The notes: generated by a model not told the origin, from the sequence alone. A DNA stretch of 64,000 bases from Curtobacterium sp. 458 (GCF_030406605.1 NZ_CP129104.1:3176687-3240686), one strand, 5' to 3'. Counted from the stretch's first letter, positions 8,707 to 17,260 are shown. Numbers and translations are program-made.

Positions 8707-9192
8707 ATGACCGACACCGCGATCGCCCGCTTCGACGCCGACGCCACCGCCCGTGGGCTCCGTGTGGACGTCGTCGAACGGCCCGCCGCGAACTCCCTCG
8801 AGGAAGCCGCGGACCTGCTCGGCATCGAACCCGGCGACATCGTCAAGACGCTCGTGGTGAAGCGCCACGACGGTGGCTTCTTGCTGGCGCTCGTCCCCGG
8901 CGGCCGCAGCATCGCGTGGAAGAAGCTCCGCACCGTCGTCGGCGTGAACAAGCTCTCGATGCCCGACGCCGCGACCGCCCTCGAGGCCTCCGGCTACGAA
9001 CGCGGGACGATCTCGCCCATCGGAGCGACCGGCGAGCTGCCGGTCTACGCCGACGAGCGCATCCTCGGGCGTCGGGTCGCGCTCGGCGCCGGCCGGCACG
9101 GGGCGAGCGCCTTCGTCGACGCCGACGAGCTCGTCGCGGCGTACACCGCCACGGTCGCCGACATCACCGACGAGGAGCCCGCCCGCGCCTGA
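8707..9192 (+). CDS. YbaK/EbsC-family aminoacyl-tRNA deacylase-like protein
   Basis: 161-residue single-domain protein of the YbaK/ProX family, which hydrolyses mischarged Cys-tRNA(Pro) or similar aminoacyl-tRNAs. Recognisable elements are the early PAANSLEEAADLLGIEPGDIVKTLVVK segment split around its conserved lysine (VKTLVVK), the ALVPGGR strand, SPIGATGELPVYAD and the GAGRHG loop near the C-terminus. I chose the ATG at 8707 because a -10 box sits just before it. It stands alone, divergent from dusB. Which tRNA it edits cannot be told from the sequence. Confidence 0.9.
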   Translation: MTDTAIARFDADATARGLRVDVVERPAANSLEEAADLLGIEPGDIVKTLVVKRHDGGFLLALVPGGRSIAWKKLRTVVGVNKLSMPDAATALEASGYERGTISPIGATGELPVYADERILGRRVALGAGRHGASAFVDADELVAAYTATVADITDEEPARA

Positions 9193-9223
9193 CGCTCTGC
9201 AGCTGACGGTCAGCAGCCGACGA

Positions 9224-9442
9224 TCAGTCCGGGACCTCGGCCCAGACGCCTTCGGCGCCGGGGACGAAGCAGGTGTCGCCCTCGCAGACCGGTGCACCGC
9301 CGGGCGTGACGAGCGTGAGCAGGCCGGGGCGGGTCTCCAGGTCGATCACCGTCAACGCACCCGTGAGTGCGTCCGGCACCGAGACCGGCGGCGCGGCCTG
9401 GAGGCGCGGCTCGACGGCACCGGTCGGCCGCAGGGCCGTCAT
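9224..9442 (-). CDS. Small conserved-looking hypothetical protein
   Basis: 72-residue protein of unknown function. Its ATG overlaps the stop of the upstream DsbA-like gene (ATGA), which is the main reason for calling it. It looks like a compact beta-rich cytoplasmic domain with a CEGDTC pair of cysteines near residues 53-58, no signal peptide and no membrane segment. Position after a thiol oxidoreductase gene and the two cysteines hint at a redox or metal link, but this is speculation. A GGCCTGGAGGCGCGG repeat arm is contained in its coding sequence. Confidence 0.6.
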   Translation of the reverse strand: MTALRPTGAVEPRLQAAPPVSVPDALTGALTVIDLETRPGLLTLVTPGGAPVCEGDTCFVPGAEGVWAEVPD

Positions 9443-10173
9443 CGGGTCGCCTCGGCGTCCGCGTGAGCGTCGTCCGCGGCGCGCTGCGCCGCCTCCGCGA
9501 CTTCCTCGGGCGTCGCCTCGCGCAGCTGCACGACCTGCTGCAGGACCTGTGCGAAGGCGGCGGGGTCCTGCGCCCCGGAGACGCCGTACTTGCCGTCGAT
9601 GACGAAGAACGGGACGCCGTTGATCCCGAACGCCTGCGCCTGCGCCTGGTCGGCGCGGACGGCGGCGAGCTGGGTGTCGTCACGGAGGGTCGTGAGCACC
9701 TCGTCGCGGTCGAGACCGACCTCGGCGGCGAGTTCGGCGAGCGACTCGTCCTGTCCGACGTGCTCGCCGCGCTCGAAGTAGGCGGTGAACAGGCGCTCGA
9801 CCATGTCGAGCTGCTTGCCGTGCTCCTTGGCGAGGTGGATGACCTGGTGCGCCTTCACCGTGTTCGTGTGGTGCATCGCCTCGAAGTCGTACGCGAGCCC
9901 GACCGAGTTCGCGATGCCGGTCACGTGGTCGAGCATCTGCTGCGCCTGCTCGACCGGCATGCCCTTGTGGCCGGAGAGGAACTCGGCCTCGGTTCCCTCG
10001 AAGTCGACGGGGGTGTCGGGGCTGAGCTCGAAGGAGTGGTACTCGACCTCGACCGGACGGGCGTCACCCGACGCGGCGAACGCGGCCACGCCGGACTCGA
10101 ACTTCCGCTTGCCGATGTAGCACCAGGGGCACGCGATGTCGGACCAGACATCGACCTTCACCGAATCGTTCAC
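9439..10173 (-). CDS. DsbA-family (FrnE-like) oxidoreductase
   Basis: 244-residue thioredoxin-fold protein of the DsbA/FrnE group. It carries the active-site motif CPWC (WSDIACPWCYIGKR) and the cis-proline region GVPFFVIDGKYGVSGAQ, with the all-helical insert between them. No signal peptide is present, so it is probably cytoplasmic, like FrnE. The start is uncertain: GTG at 10173 or GTG at 10161, the second having GGGGTG at good spacing. The last ~25 residues are Ala/Glu-rich. It is followed by an overlapping 72-residue unknown. Confidence 0.9.
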   Translation of the reverse strand: MNDSVKVDVWSDIACPWCYIGKRKFESGVAAFAASGDARPVEVEYHSFELSPDTPVDFEGTEAEFLSGHKGMPVEQAQQMLDHVTGIANSVGLAYDFEAMHHTNTVKAHQVIHLAKEHGKQLDMVERLFTAYFERGEHVGQDESLAELAAEVGLDRDEVLTTLRDDTQLAAVRADQAQAQAFGINGVPFFVIDGKYGVSGAQDPAAFAQVLQQVVQLREATPEEVAEAAQRAADDAHADAEATR

Positions 10174-10183
10174 CCCGACGACA

Positions 10184-10223
10184 ACGCGGCCGCGCACCGG
10201 GCATTCCCGGGGCGCGGCCGCGT
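10184..10223 (-). terminator. Hairpin terminator downstream of glyS
   Basis: A perfect 12-bp stem (ACGCGGCCGCGC) encloses a 16-nt loop that can itself pair (CCGGG/CCCGG). It starts about 28 bp after the glyS stop and lies before the DsbA-like gene. There is no T-run, as is usual for very GC-rich Actinobacteria. Confidence 0.7.
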
Positions 10224-10250
10224 GTGTCGGCCAGGTCAGTCGGCCGGGTG

Positions 10251-11648
10251 CTACGCGCCGAGCAGCCGTGCCGCGAGGTATCCCTGCAGCTGGTCGAGCG
10301 AGACGCGCTCCTGGCCCATCGTGTCGCGCTCGCGCACCGTCACGGCCTTGTCGTCGAGCGTGTCGAAGTCGACCGTGATGCAGAACGGCGTGCCGATCTC
10401 GTCGTGGCGGCGGTAGCGACGGCCGATGGCACCGGCGTCGTCGAAGTCGACGTTCCAGTGCTTCCGCAGGTCGTCGGCGAGCCCGCGGGCGACCGGCGAG
10501 AGCTGCTCGTTGCGCGACAGCGGCAGCACCGCGGCCTTGACCGGGGCCAGGCGCGGGTCTATCCGCAGGACCGTGCGCTTGTCGACGCCGCCCTTCGCAT
10601 TCGGAGCTTCGTCCTCGTGGTAGGCGTCGATGAGGAACGCCATGAGCGCACGCGTGAGACCGAAGGACGGCTCGATGACGTACGGCACGTACTTCTCGTT
10701 CGCCGCCTGGTCGAAGTAGCGGAGGTCCTTGCCGGAGGCCTCGATGTGGTTCTTGAGGTCGAAGTCGGTGCGGTTCGCGACACCCATGAGCTCGCCCCAC
10801 TCGGAGCCCTGGAACCCGAAGCGGTACTCGATGTCGGCGGTCGCGTCGGAGTAGTGCGCCCGCTCGCCGTCCGGCACGTCGAAGCGGCGCAGGTTCTCCG
10901 GGTCGATGCCGAGGTCGGTGTAGAACGCCACGGAGTCCGCGATCCACTGCTCGTAGTGGGTCTCGGCGTCGGCCGGCGGGACGAAGTACTCGATCTCCAT
11001 CTGCTCGAACTCGCGCGTGCGGAAGATGAAGTTGCCGGGCGTGATCTCGTTGCGGAACGCCTTGCCGACCTGCCCGATGCCGAACGGCGGCTTCTGCCGG
11101 CTCGTCGTGACGACCTGGGCGAAGTCGACGAAGATGCCCTGCGCGGTCTCGGGGCGGAGGAAGTTCAGCCCTTCCTCGGACTCGACCGGGCCGAGGTAGG
11201 TCTTGAGCATGCCGGAGAACTCGCGCGGCTCGGTCCACTCGCCACGGGTGCCGCAGTTCGGGCAGGCGATCTCGGCCATGCCGCCCTCGGGCTTCCGGCC
11301 CTTCTTCGACTCGAAGGCCTCGAGCAGGTGGTCCTCACGGAAGCGGTGGTGGCAGTGCAGGCACTCCACGAGCGGGTCGGTGAAGGTCGCGACGTGACCG
11401 GAGGCCTCCCACACCTTGCGGGGCAGGATCACGGCGGAGTCGAGGCCGACCATGTCGCCGCGGCCGCGGACGAACCGCTGCCACCACTGGCGCTTGATGT
11501 TCTCCTTGAGCTCGACGCCGAGGGGCCCGTAATCCCACGCGGAGCGGGAACCGCCGTAGATCTCCCCCGACTGGAAGACGAAGCCACGACCCTTGGCCAG
11601 GGCGATGACGCTGTCGAGACGGGAGGACTGTGCCAAGAGGGACTCCAT
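10251..11648 (-). CDS. glyS: Glycyl-tRNA synthetase (single-subunit, class II)
   Basis: 465-residue homodimeric class II synthetase that charges tRNA(Gly), of the eukaryote/archaea-like GlyQS type used by Actinobacteria. Motif 1 region [14 protein letters not shown], motif 2 ([20 protein letters not shown]) and motif 3 ([13 protein letters not shown]) are all visible. A zinc-ribbon-like insert carries CLHCHH and CPNCGTRG. The ATG at 11648 gives the expected N-terminus; a longer frame upstream runs through promoter sequence. It is transcribed alone and ends at a strong hairpin. Confidence 0.97.
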   Translation of the reverse strand: MESLLAQSSRLDSVIALAKGRGFVFQSGEIYGGSRSAWDYGPLGVELKENIKRQWWQRFVRGRGDMVGLDSAVILPRKVWEASGHVATFTDPLVECLHCHHRFREDHLLEAFESKKGRKPEGGMAEIACPNCGTRGEWTEPREFSGMLKTYLGPVESEEGLNFLRPETAQGIFVDFAQVVTTSRQKPPFGIGQVGKAFRNEITPGNFIFRTREFEQMEIEYFVPPADAETHYEQWIADSVAFYTDLGIDPENLRRFDVPDGERAHYSDATADIEYRFGFQGSEWGELMGVANRTDFDLKNHIEASGKDLRYFDQAANEKYVPYVIEPSFGLTRALMAFLIDAYHEDEAPNAKGGVDKRTVLRIDPRLAPVKAAVLPLSRNEQLSPVARGLADDLRKHWNVDFDDAGAIGRRYRRHDEIGTPFCITVDFDTLDDKAVTVRERDTMGQERVSLDQLQGYLAARLLGA

Positions 11649-11690
11649 GGTTCGCCGGACTGGGTGCCCGGTGCGGGAAGGTACCGGCCA

Positions 11691-11718
11691 AGCGTACCGG
11701 GACCCGACCACCGGGCAA
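11691..11718 (-). promoter_or_regulatory. Promoter for glyS
   Basis: On the minus strand TTGCCC (11713-11718) is separated by 16 nt from TACGCT (11691-11696), a good match to the actinobacterial housekeeping sigma consensus. The -10 box lies 42 nt before the glyS ATG. Confidence 0.6.
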
Positions 11719-11736
11719 GTAACGGCCCGTAGACTT

Positions 11737-11749
11737 GATGTTCTACATC
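11737..11749. promoter_or_regulatory. Palindrome upstream of bacteriocin gene, candidate operator
   Basis: GATGT-TCT-ACATC is a perfect 5-bp inverted repeat in the AT-richer stretch 50 bp upstream of the bacteriocin start, next to a possible -10 box TAGACT at 11730-11735. The position suits control of the bacteriocin operon. Confidence 0.4.
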
Positions 11750-11798
11750 TTCCATGCCAGTCTGCTCCTGCTCCGAACGGGGCGGAGATGGAGGAACG

Positions 11799-12155
11799 AT
11801 GCAGGTGAACTGGAAGACCGTCGCAGCCGCGATCATCGTCGTCGGGGCGGTGGTCGGGCCGGCAACAGCTGCGGCCGCGAACGGCACGAACCTGTTCGAC
11901 GCGGACAGCGGAGCGGCAGAGGCGACTCTCGAGACGCAGTCCGTCTCGAGCGGTGGCGGTAGGGCCGCAGACGGCTCGCACTGGGTCTGGGGAGCGGGCG
12001 GCATCGGCGGCAAGACGTTCTCGCACTACTTCCGCGAGCGCTCCTGTCACGGGGCCACGGCTGTCGGCAAGCGAACGCATCGGGTGACGAGAGTCCCGGG
12101 TGGCAAGTGGGCAAAGGCGGCCGTCCCGTCGGCCGCCAGCGGGAACAAGGCCTAA
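11799..12155 (+). CDS. Lactococcin 972-family bacteriocin precursor
   Basis: 118-residue secreted peptide precursor. It starts at an ATG with GGAGG about 6 nt upstream. A Sec-type signal covers roughly residues 1-28 (basic NWK, hydrophobic [19 protein letters not shown]). The C-terminal part has the lactococcin 972 layout: [10 protein letters not shown], then [16 protein letters not shown], then a [16 protein letters not shown] tail, i.e. spaced Trp/Gly, an S-x-Y-F...H-x-A-T-x-x-G block and a Gly-Lys-Ala tail. In the prototype this domain kills by binding lipid II and blocking septum formation. The two genes downstream encode the membrane protein and ATPase that accompany this family, which makes the call firm. 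Activity and target range are unknown. Confidence 0.85.
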   Translation: MQVNWKTVAAAIIVVGAVVGPATAAAANGTNLFDADSGAAEATLETQSVSSGGGRAADGSHWVWGAGGIGGKTFSHYFRERSCHGATAVGKRTHRVTRVPGGKWAKAAVPSAASGNKA

Positions 12156-12175
12156 TACCACACCTGCTGACCGAG

Positions 12176-12205
12176 GTGCTGGGCCGACCGCGGTCGGCCC
12201 AGCAC
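12176..12205 (+). terminator. Strong hairpin between bacteriocin and membrane-protein genes
   Basis: GTGCTGGGCCGACC pairs perfectly over 14 bp with its inverse across a 2-nt centre, 20 bp after the bacteriocin stop and 18 bp before the next GTG start. It probably ends or attenuates most transcripts so that the small peptide is made in excess over the membrane proteins. Confidence 0.65.
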
Positions 12206-12223
12206 GCGAATCGAAGGAACTGC

Positions 12224-14263
12224 GTGAACCGGTTGACCCGCTACGGGATCGTCGTCGTGGCGATCGTGCCCGTCCTCTTGGCCGCGTTGGCCTACCTCGC
12301 TGTCGAGCGCCAGTCGTACGTCGGCGCTTCGACGGTCCTCAAGATCACTGAGAACGCGGGCGCGGTGAGCGCCGAGGAAGTGTTCGCGGCAGTCTCGGAC
12401 GTTGCTGAGCGACGCCGGTTCGACGTTGCTCGCGAGGTGGTCGATCTGCGATCACCGGAGACGAAGCGACACCTGTTCCTCGCCCTCGGACAACGGGACG
12501 GGCCGCGCGCCGGGTGGCTCGAAGACGGTTACCCCGACCTGACCGAGCTCGTCTCGACGGCCGTCGCGCCCCTGTCCGCCATCGGCCCGACGGATCCACG
12601 CGGCTACTACTACGTGTTCGGCACGATCGACCAAGCACGGGCGCTCGAACTTCGGCTGGGCGATCTCGGCCTGACGGGGACACTCCTTCCTCAGCCCTCG
12701 GCGATCACCGACCTGTTCGTGCTGCTCCCCGCACCGACCGCGGCACTGTTGGGCGCCACCGCTCTGGGCATCGTCGCCCTCGGCTCCGCAGGCGCAGTGT
12801 CGCGTCACCGCGAACGAGCCGTCGTGCGACTGCACGGCGGAGGCGTCGGTTCAGTTCTTGCTCGAGATCTCCGCGGAGCGCGTCCATGGCTCCTGTCCTT
12901 CCCGGCGGCCTGGGTCGGCGTCGGGCTTCCGTACGCAGCGAGTGGCTCGCCACAAGCAGAAGTGCTGATCCCGATGGCTGGGGTGTTCACCGTGGTCGCG
13001 GTCGCTCTGCTCGTCATCGGGCACGTCGGCACGACGTTCCTCGGCTGCTCGGAGACGATCGTCACCTCGCTGTCCAACCGCCGGCCGCCGCGGTGGAGCG
13101 CTCGAGCCATCGGTGCGGTCCGGCTGCCAGCGCTGATCCTCGTGGCGTCATCGCTGAGCGTGGCGGTCGCAGCCAGTGCACAACTCCATGGCTTCCGGAC
13201 GTCCGAGCTGACGCGGGAGGCCGCCGGCAGCGCGGTCACGGTGGGCATCAGCGGGAGTCTGGGCGAATCCGAACTCCGTGACGGGTCCGGGTCGGTCTGG
13301 GAGCGGTTCGGCTCCTGGGCCCAGCGTGCCGAACGCGGGGGCGAGCTGGTCTTGACCGCCGCGTTCGGCCTCCGTGAGCTCGGGTCCTGGTCCGGACCGG
13401 ACGTCCCCGTCGTCTTCGTGAACGACCGGTACCTGCAGGAACAGGGCATCAACGGCGTCAGGGCTCCGGCCGAGGGGGTCCGCTTCGTGGTCCCGGAACG
13501 GTCGCCCCTGCGGGAGTCGGAGGTGGGTCCCGCACTCATCGACGGAGCCGCGTTGAAGCTCAGGGTCGGCCAGGCGGAGACGAGCATCGAACGAGCATCG
13601 ATGCCACGTCGACTCTTCACCTACGCGACCCCCGGGAGGGTCGCGCCGACCTGGGTCGATGATCCCGTCCTCGTCGTCGTCTCCTCAGCGGTCCTGCAGC
13701 GCGCTGAGAACCGCGTCGACTTGGCCTCCTGGATCTCGACGGGCGACATCGTGATCGCCGATGACCGGTGGGCGAGAGCGTCGATCGAAGCGGACGAGCT
13801 GACGACGGCGGTGCTCTCGGTCCAGCTCGTCGCTCAGGCCGCAGCGGACGCGGAACGTCGGCTCGCGGAAGAGGCAGCGATCGGTTGGAGCGCTACGATC
13901 ACCGCGCTCGTGATCGCAGCGCTGGTCGCCGCGACGAGTGTGACCGCGCGGGTGCAGCGGGACCGGCGGCGGGTGTCCGTCCAGCACGCGCACGGCTGGT
14001 CGTTCCTCCGAAGTCGACGCGGGGCCGTCCTCGTCGAGAGCACCCTCGTCGGGTTCGTCGGCCTGGTCGCTTGGTACGAGCGGGCATCGCTCGCGCCCGA
14101 CGTCGAAGGGCTGAATCTCGAACTCGACCCGGTCGTCGCCCACGCCACCACTGCCTTCCTCGTCACCGTCGCCTGCGCATGCGCACTCGGCGGAGCGGCG
14201 ATCGCATCAGAGTGGCTCGCACACCGCCGGATCACCGCAACCATCAGGGAGGAACTCTCATGA
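12224..14263 (+). CDS. Bacteriocin-associated integral membrane protein (lactococcin 972 group)
   Basis: 679-residue multi-spanning membrane protein. One N-terminal helix ([22 protein letters not shown]) is followed by an extracytoplasmic domain of about 130 residues, a cluster of helices from about residue 165 to 335, a second large extracytoplasmic domain (~340-560) and a C-terminal set of three helices. This layout, size and position between the peptide and ATPase genes fit the DUF1430-type membrane protein of lactococcin 972 clusters, thought to act with the ATPase in immunity or export. The GTG at 12224 has GAAGGAA at ideal spacing. The stop overlaps the ATPase start (ATGA). Confidence 0.82.
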   Translation: MNRLTRYGIVVVAIVPVLLAALAYLAVERQSYVGASTVLKITENAGAVSAEEVFAAVSDVAERRRFDVAREVVDLRSPETKRHLFLALGQRDGPRAGWLEDGYPDLTELVSTAVAPLSAIGPTDPRGYYYVFGTIDQARALELRLGDLGLTGTLLPQPSAITDLFVLLPAPTAALLGATALGIVALGSAGAVSRHRERAVVRLHGGGVGSVLARDLRGARPWLLSFPAAWVGVGLPYAASGSPQAEVLIPMAGVFTVVAVALLVIGHVGTTFLGCSETIVTSLSNRRPPRWSARAIGAVRLPALILVASSLSVAVAASAQLHGFRTSELTREAAGSAVTVGISGSLGESELRDGSGSVWERFGSWAQRAERGGELVLTAAFGLRELGSWSGPDVPVVFVNDRYLQEQGINGVRAPAEGVRFVVPERSPLRESEVGPALIDGAALKLRVGQAETSIERASMPRRLFTYATPGRVAPTWVDDPVLVVVSSAVLQRAENRVDLASWISTGDIVIADDRWARASIEADELTTAVLSVQLVAQAAADAERRLAEEAAIGWSATITALVIAALVAATSVTARVQRDRRRVSVQHAHGWSFLRSRRGAVLVESTLVGFVGLVAWYERASLAPDVEGLNLELDPVVAHATTAFLVTVACACALGGAAIASEWLAHRRITATIREELS

Positions 14264-14922
14264 GTCATCCAGATCGCTCACCGGCGGTGCGTATCCGCAA
14301 CGTCACGGCACGCCGTGCTGGCCGCGTGCTCTGGTCCGGTCTCGATCACGACGCCCAGGCAGGGACCATGACCGCGATCGTCGGTCCCAGCGGCTGTGGG
14401 AAGTCGACCCTGCTCCAATGCGTCGGACAGCTCGGTGTGGTCGACGACGGCCAGATCGACGTGCTGGGAACGCCCACGGCCAGCGCTCCCCCGCGGGTTC
14501 GGCGACGTCTCCGGCGAGACGTCATCGGCTACCTCTTCCAGGACGGCGGACTCGTCGAGGACACGACGCTGTTGGACAACCTCGAACTCGTGTCCCCGGA
14601 CCGACGGTCCCGCCGTGTGCGAGCGTCCCGGATCCCGCGAGCGCTGGACGCTGTCGGGCTCGGCGGCCGAGAGCGTGATCTGGTCCACACGCTCAGCGGG
14701 GGTGAACGCCAGCGCGTGGCGATCGCTCGGGTCCTCGTCAAGCGCCCGCTCGTGGTCCTCGCGGACGAGCCGACTGCGTCACTCGACCCGGTGAACGAAC
14801 AGTGCGTCCTCGATCTCCTCCGCGAGCTCGCCGACGAGGGCGCGACGGTGCTCCTCGCGACGCACTCGGGTGCCGCGGCAGGAGCCTGCGATCGTGTCCT
14901 CGATCTCGGTGCAGCATCATGA
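14260..14922 (+). CDS. ABC transporter ATP-binding protein (lactococcin 972 bacteriocin group)
   Basis: 220-residue ABC ATPase. Walker A is GPSGCGKST, the signature is LSGGERQRVAIAR, and Walker B is LVVLADEPTASLDP, followed by the switch histidine in LLATHSG. The small size and FtsE/LolD-like build match ATPases that serve FtsX/DUF1430-type membrane proteins. The ATG at 14260 overlaps the stop of the membrane-protein gene. Together the two are expected to give immunity against, or export of, the upstream bacteriocin; which of the two is not decided by sequence. Confidence 0.88.
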   Translation: MSHPDRSPAVRIRNVTARRAGRVLWSGLDHDAQAGTMTAIVGPSGCGKSTLLQCVGQLGVVDDGQIDVLGTPTASAPPRVRRRLRRDVIGYLFQDGGLVEDTTLLDNLELVSPDRRSRRVRASRIPRALDAVGLGGRERDLVHTLSGGERQRVAIARVLVKRPLVVLADEPTASLDPVNEQCVLDLLRELADEGATVLLATHSGAAAGACDRVLDLGAAS

Positions 14923-14988
14923 GGAGCCGCATCGACCACGGATATGCCGTCGGCGGACGGGAAGCGCGGCACCTGTGGACAGGTCGTC

Positions 14989-16038
14989 TCACCCCACAGG
15001 TCTGAAGCCGGGCAGTCCCCCGAGCACGTCGACGACGCGCGTCACGTCCTCGTCGTCGTTCCAGAGGTGGAACGCCAGGCGGAGCCGCCCGGCCCGCCCA
15101 CTCGCGGTCACCCCCGCGTCCGTCAGCGCCCACAGCGCCGCACCGGCCGGGTCCGGGAACGTCGTGATCGCCTGACCGCTCCGAGGCGATCCGAGCGCGT
15201 CCGCGAGCCGGTCCGTGAGTCCGGTGGCGTGCCTCCAGGCCGAGGCCGCGTCGACGGACGCGAGGTGCCGCAGTGCGGCGACCGCCCCGGGCCAGGCCTG
15301 CCATGCCGGCGACACGTCGAACCGGCGCGCGTCGTCGGCGAGCTGCATCGTCGGGCCGTAGCAGGACGACCACACGTCCGCGCCCGCGTACCAGCCGGCC
15401 TGCACCGGGCGGAGCCGCTCGAGCGCTGCGTCGGAGAAGGTGGCGAACGCGACGCCGCGCGGCGCGCAGAGCCACTTGTAGGCGTGCGTGACCGTGACGT
15501 CGAACGGTGCTGCGGACACCGGGAGCACCCCGGCGGCCTGCGTCAGGTCGCACAGCGTCAGCGCCCCGGCGGCACGGGCTGCGGCGAGCACCGGTTCCGG
15601 GTCCGTGACGGCGCCGCTCGAGGACTGCACCGCGGACCACGCGACCATGGCGGTCCCGGGGCCGACCGCGTCGGCGAGCCGGTCGATGGGCACGCTCCGG
15701 ACGCGGACACCGCGGTGCGCCTGTGCGTGGAACGGGAAGACGACCGAGCTGAAGTCGCCGTCGGGGACGACGACCTCGGCGCCGTCGGGCAGCGCGGCCG
15801 CGGCGACCGCGACCATCGCGGAGGTCTGGGAACCCGTGGCGACCCGCGCGGGGTCGACCCCCACGATGCGGGCGAAGAGCGCGCGGCCCTCCTCGACGAG
15901 GGCGCCGTACGCCACCGGGGACGACGCAGCGCGCTCCCACTCGTCGAGGTCCGCGCGCATGGCCGCGAGCGTCCCGAGCGTCGGGAGTCCTGCGGTGCAG
16001 GCGGCGAGGTAGCCGGAGCCGTCGACGAAGGAGTCCAT
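14989..16038 (-). CDS. Aminotransferase class V-fold PLP-dependent enzyme
   Basis: 349-residue fold-type I PLP enzyme related to cysteine desulfurases and kynureninases. Lys188 in VTHAYKWLCAPRG is the Schiff-base lysine, Asp164 and Gln167 in LCDLTQAAG contact the cofactor, and the phosphate loop is SQTSAM near residues 70-75. The C-terminal half binds a small carboxylate through RLRLAFHLWN. There is no active-site cysteine loop typical of SufS/IscS, so sulfur transfer is not supported; the true substrate is unknown. It is divergent from a LysR-type regulator 70 bp away, which probably controls it. Confidence 0.8.
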   Translation of the reverse strand: MDSFVDGSGYLAACTAGLPTLGTLAAMRADLDEWERAASSPVAYGALVEEGRALFARIVGVDPARVATGSQTSAMVAVAAAALPDGAEVVVPDGDFSSVVFPFHAQAHRGVRVRSVPIDRLADAVGPGTAMVAWSAVQSSSGAVTDPEPVLAAARAAGALTLCDLTQAAGVLPVSAAPFDVTVTHAYKWLCAPRGVAFATFSDAALERLRPVQAGWYAGADVWSSCYGPTMQLADDARRFDVSPAWQAWPGAVAALRHLASVDAASAWRHATGLTDRLADALGSPRSGQAITTFPDPAGAALWALTDAGVTASGRAGRLRLAFHLWNDDEDVTRVVDVLGGLPGFRPVG

Positions 16039-16096
16039 GCCTCCACGGTGGCGTCGGACTCTCCATCACACCAGGGCAGCTTCGTTCGATCCCCCA

Positions 16097-16102
16097 TAAC
16101 AT
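16097..16102 (+). promoter_or_regulatory. -10 box (TAACAT) of the LysR-type gene
   Basis: TAACAT ends 6 nt before the GTG start at 16109, giving a leaderless transcript. It lies within CCAT-AAC-ATGG, a short inverted repeat in the 70-bp divergent region that may be part of the LysR binding site. Confidence 0.5.
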
Positions 16103-16108
16103 GGCGTT

Positions 16109-17107
16109 GTGGAAGGTCTCGATCCCCAGCTCCTGCGTGTCCTCCGCACCGTCCGCGACACGGGCTCGATCAGCCGCGCCGCGGCAGCCCTCGGGTACAG
16201 CCAGCCCGCCGTCAGTCAGCTCCTCGCACGGGCTGAGCGGCGGCTCGGGCACGACCTCGTACTGCGCGGGGCGCGGGGCGTCACGCTGACGGAGTCCGGT
16301 CGGGTCCTCGCCGAGCACGCCCTCTCGGTCGAGGCTGCCCTGGCCGCCGCTCGCGAGGACCTCGAGGCCGTCGGAGGTCTCGCCCGCGGGCGGGTGCGGA
16401 TCGCCGGGTTCCCGAGTGCGTCGTCGACGCTCGTGCCGCCGGTGCTCGCGACGCTGGCCGCCGACAGCCCCGGCGTCGTCACGTCCTACGTCGAGGCCGA
16501 GCCGCCCGAGGCCCTCGACCTCCTCCGCCGCGGCGAGGTCGACGTCGCGATCACGTTCTCGCACGCGCCGCAGGACGACGACGTGCTCGCCGATCCGACG
16601 CTCACGGCGCGGGTCCTCGGCCGGGACCCGCTCGCGCTCGTGACCCCGGCGAGCGCGACGAGTTCGACGAGTTCGACGAGTGCAACGAGTGCGGCGAGCG
16701 CGGCGAGCGCGGCGAGCGTTGTCTCCGCTGCGACCGTCGACGAGCGCGGCGACGACGTGGTCGCCGACCTCGCGGCGCAACGGGACGCGCGCTGGATCGG
16801 GGGCTGCCCCCGCTGCCGCGGACACCTGCTGGCGTCGTGCGCGGCGTCGGGCTTCACCCCCGAGATCGTGCTCGAGACGGACAACGCGGCGGCCGTGGTC
16901 GGTCTGGTCGCGGCCGGCTTGGGCGTCGCGCTCCTCCCGCGGCTCGCGCTCACGACGACGATCGTGCCACCGGGTGTGACGGTGACGCCGGCGCGCGACG
17001 AGCTCGCCCGCCGGGTGGAGGTGGTCGTCGCCCGGGGCGCCGAACGCGTGCCGAGCGTCGGCGCGGCGCTGACGGCGGTCGGTGCGGCGGCGCACCTGCT
17101 CGGCTGA
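16109..17107 (+). CDS. LysR-family transcriptional regulator
   Basis: 332-residue regulator. The N-terminal winged helix-turn-helix covers about residues 1-60 (DTGSISRAAAALGYSQPAVSQ as its core, split here by its two helices) and is followed by the linker helix and the two-lobe effector domain. In the effector domain, around residues 181-204, sits a Ser/Thr/Ala run made of 3-residue repeats, encoded by eight 9-bp units; family members normally have a short loop here. It is divergent from the PLP enzyme gene and probably regulates it. The GTG start follows a -10 box directly. Confidence 0.92.
   Translation: MEGLDPQLLRVLRTVRDTGSISRAAAALGYSQPAVSQLLARAERRLGHDLVLRGARGVTLTESGRVLAEHALSVEAALAAAREDLEAVGGLARGRVRIAGFPSASSTLVPPVLATLAADSPGVVTSYVEAEPPEALDLLRRGEVDVAITFSHAPQDDDVLADPTLTARVLGRDPLALVTPASATSSTSSTSATSAASAASAASVVSAATVDERGDDVVADLAAQRDARWIGGCPRCRGHLLASCAASGFTPEIVLETDNAAAVVGLVAAGLGVALLPRLALTTTIVPPGVTVTPARDELARRVEVVVARGAERVPSVGAALTAVGAAAHLLG
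16649..16720 (+). repeat. In-frame 9-bp tandem repeat inside the LysR gene
   Basis: Eight 9-mers in tandem (GCGAGCGCG, ACGAGTTCG twice, ACGAGTGCA, ACGAGTGCG, GCGAGCGCG twice, GCGAGCGTT). Each encodes three residues (ASA/TSS/TSA type), so changes in copy number keep the frame and only alter loop length. Confidence 0.8.
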
Positions 17108-17126
17108 CCGGCGAGGTACCGCGCGC

Positions 17127-17176
17127 TGGTCGCACGACGTGCCGCGCGCCTGTCGCCGTGGTCGCACGACATGCCG
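17127..17176. repeat. 32-bp dimeric repeat, copy 2
   Basis: TGGTCGCACGACGTGCCG at 17127-17144 and TGGTCGCACGACATGCCG at 17159-17176, 32 bp apart, as in the copy at 3913-3962. The core GCACGACGTGC is a near-perfect palindrome. Confidence 0.65.
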
Positions 17177-17230
17177 TCGGAGGCCGAGCGAGGCGACACC
17201 TCTCGCGACCAAGCCGCCGCGAGCCGCGGC

Positions 17231-17260
17231 GCGGCGGCGTACTTGCTCGGCTGATCGGCG
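17231..17260 (+). repeat. Duplicated 3' end of the LysR gene
   Basis: These 30 bp match 27 of 30 positions of 17084-17113, which holds the last codons (AAAHLLG), the stop and the following bases of the LysR gene. All three differences are C-to-T changes. The duplicate lies 147 bp downstream, on the other side of the 32-bp dimer. Confidence 0.7.

Noticed and set aside
9193..9223. Terminator between the converging YbaK-like and 72-residue genes
   Set aside because: GCTGA-CGG-TCAGC gives a 5-bp stem only, below what I would call in this GC context.
14923..14988. Terminator ACCTGT-GG-ACAGGT between the converging bacteriocin ATPase and PLP enzyme genes
   Set aside because: Only a 6-bp stem; too weak to call, though the place would be right.
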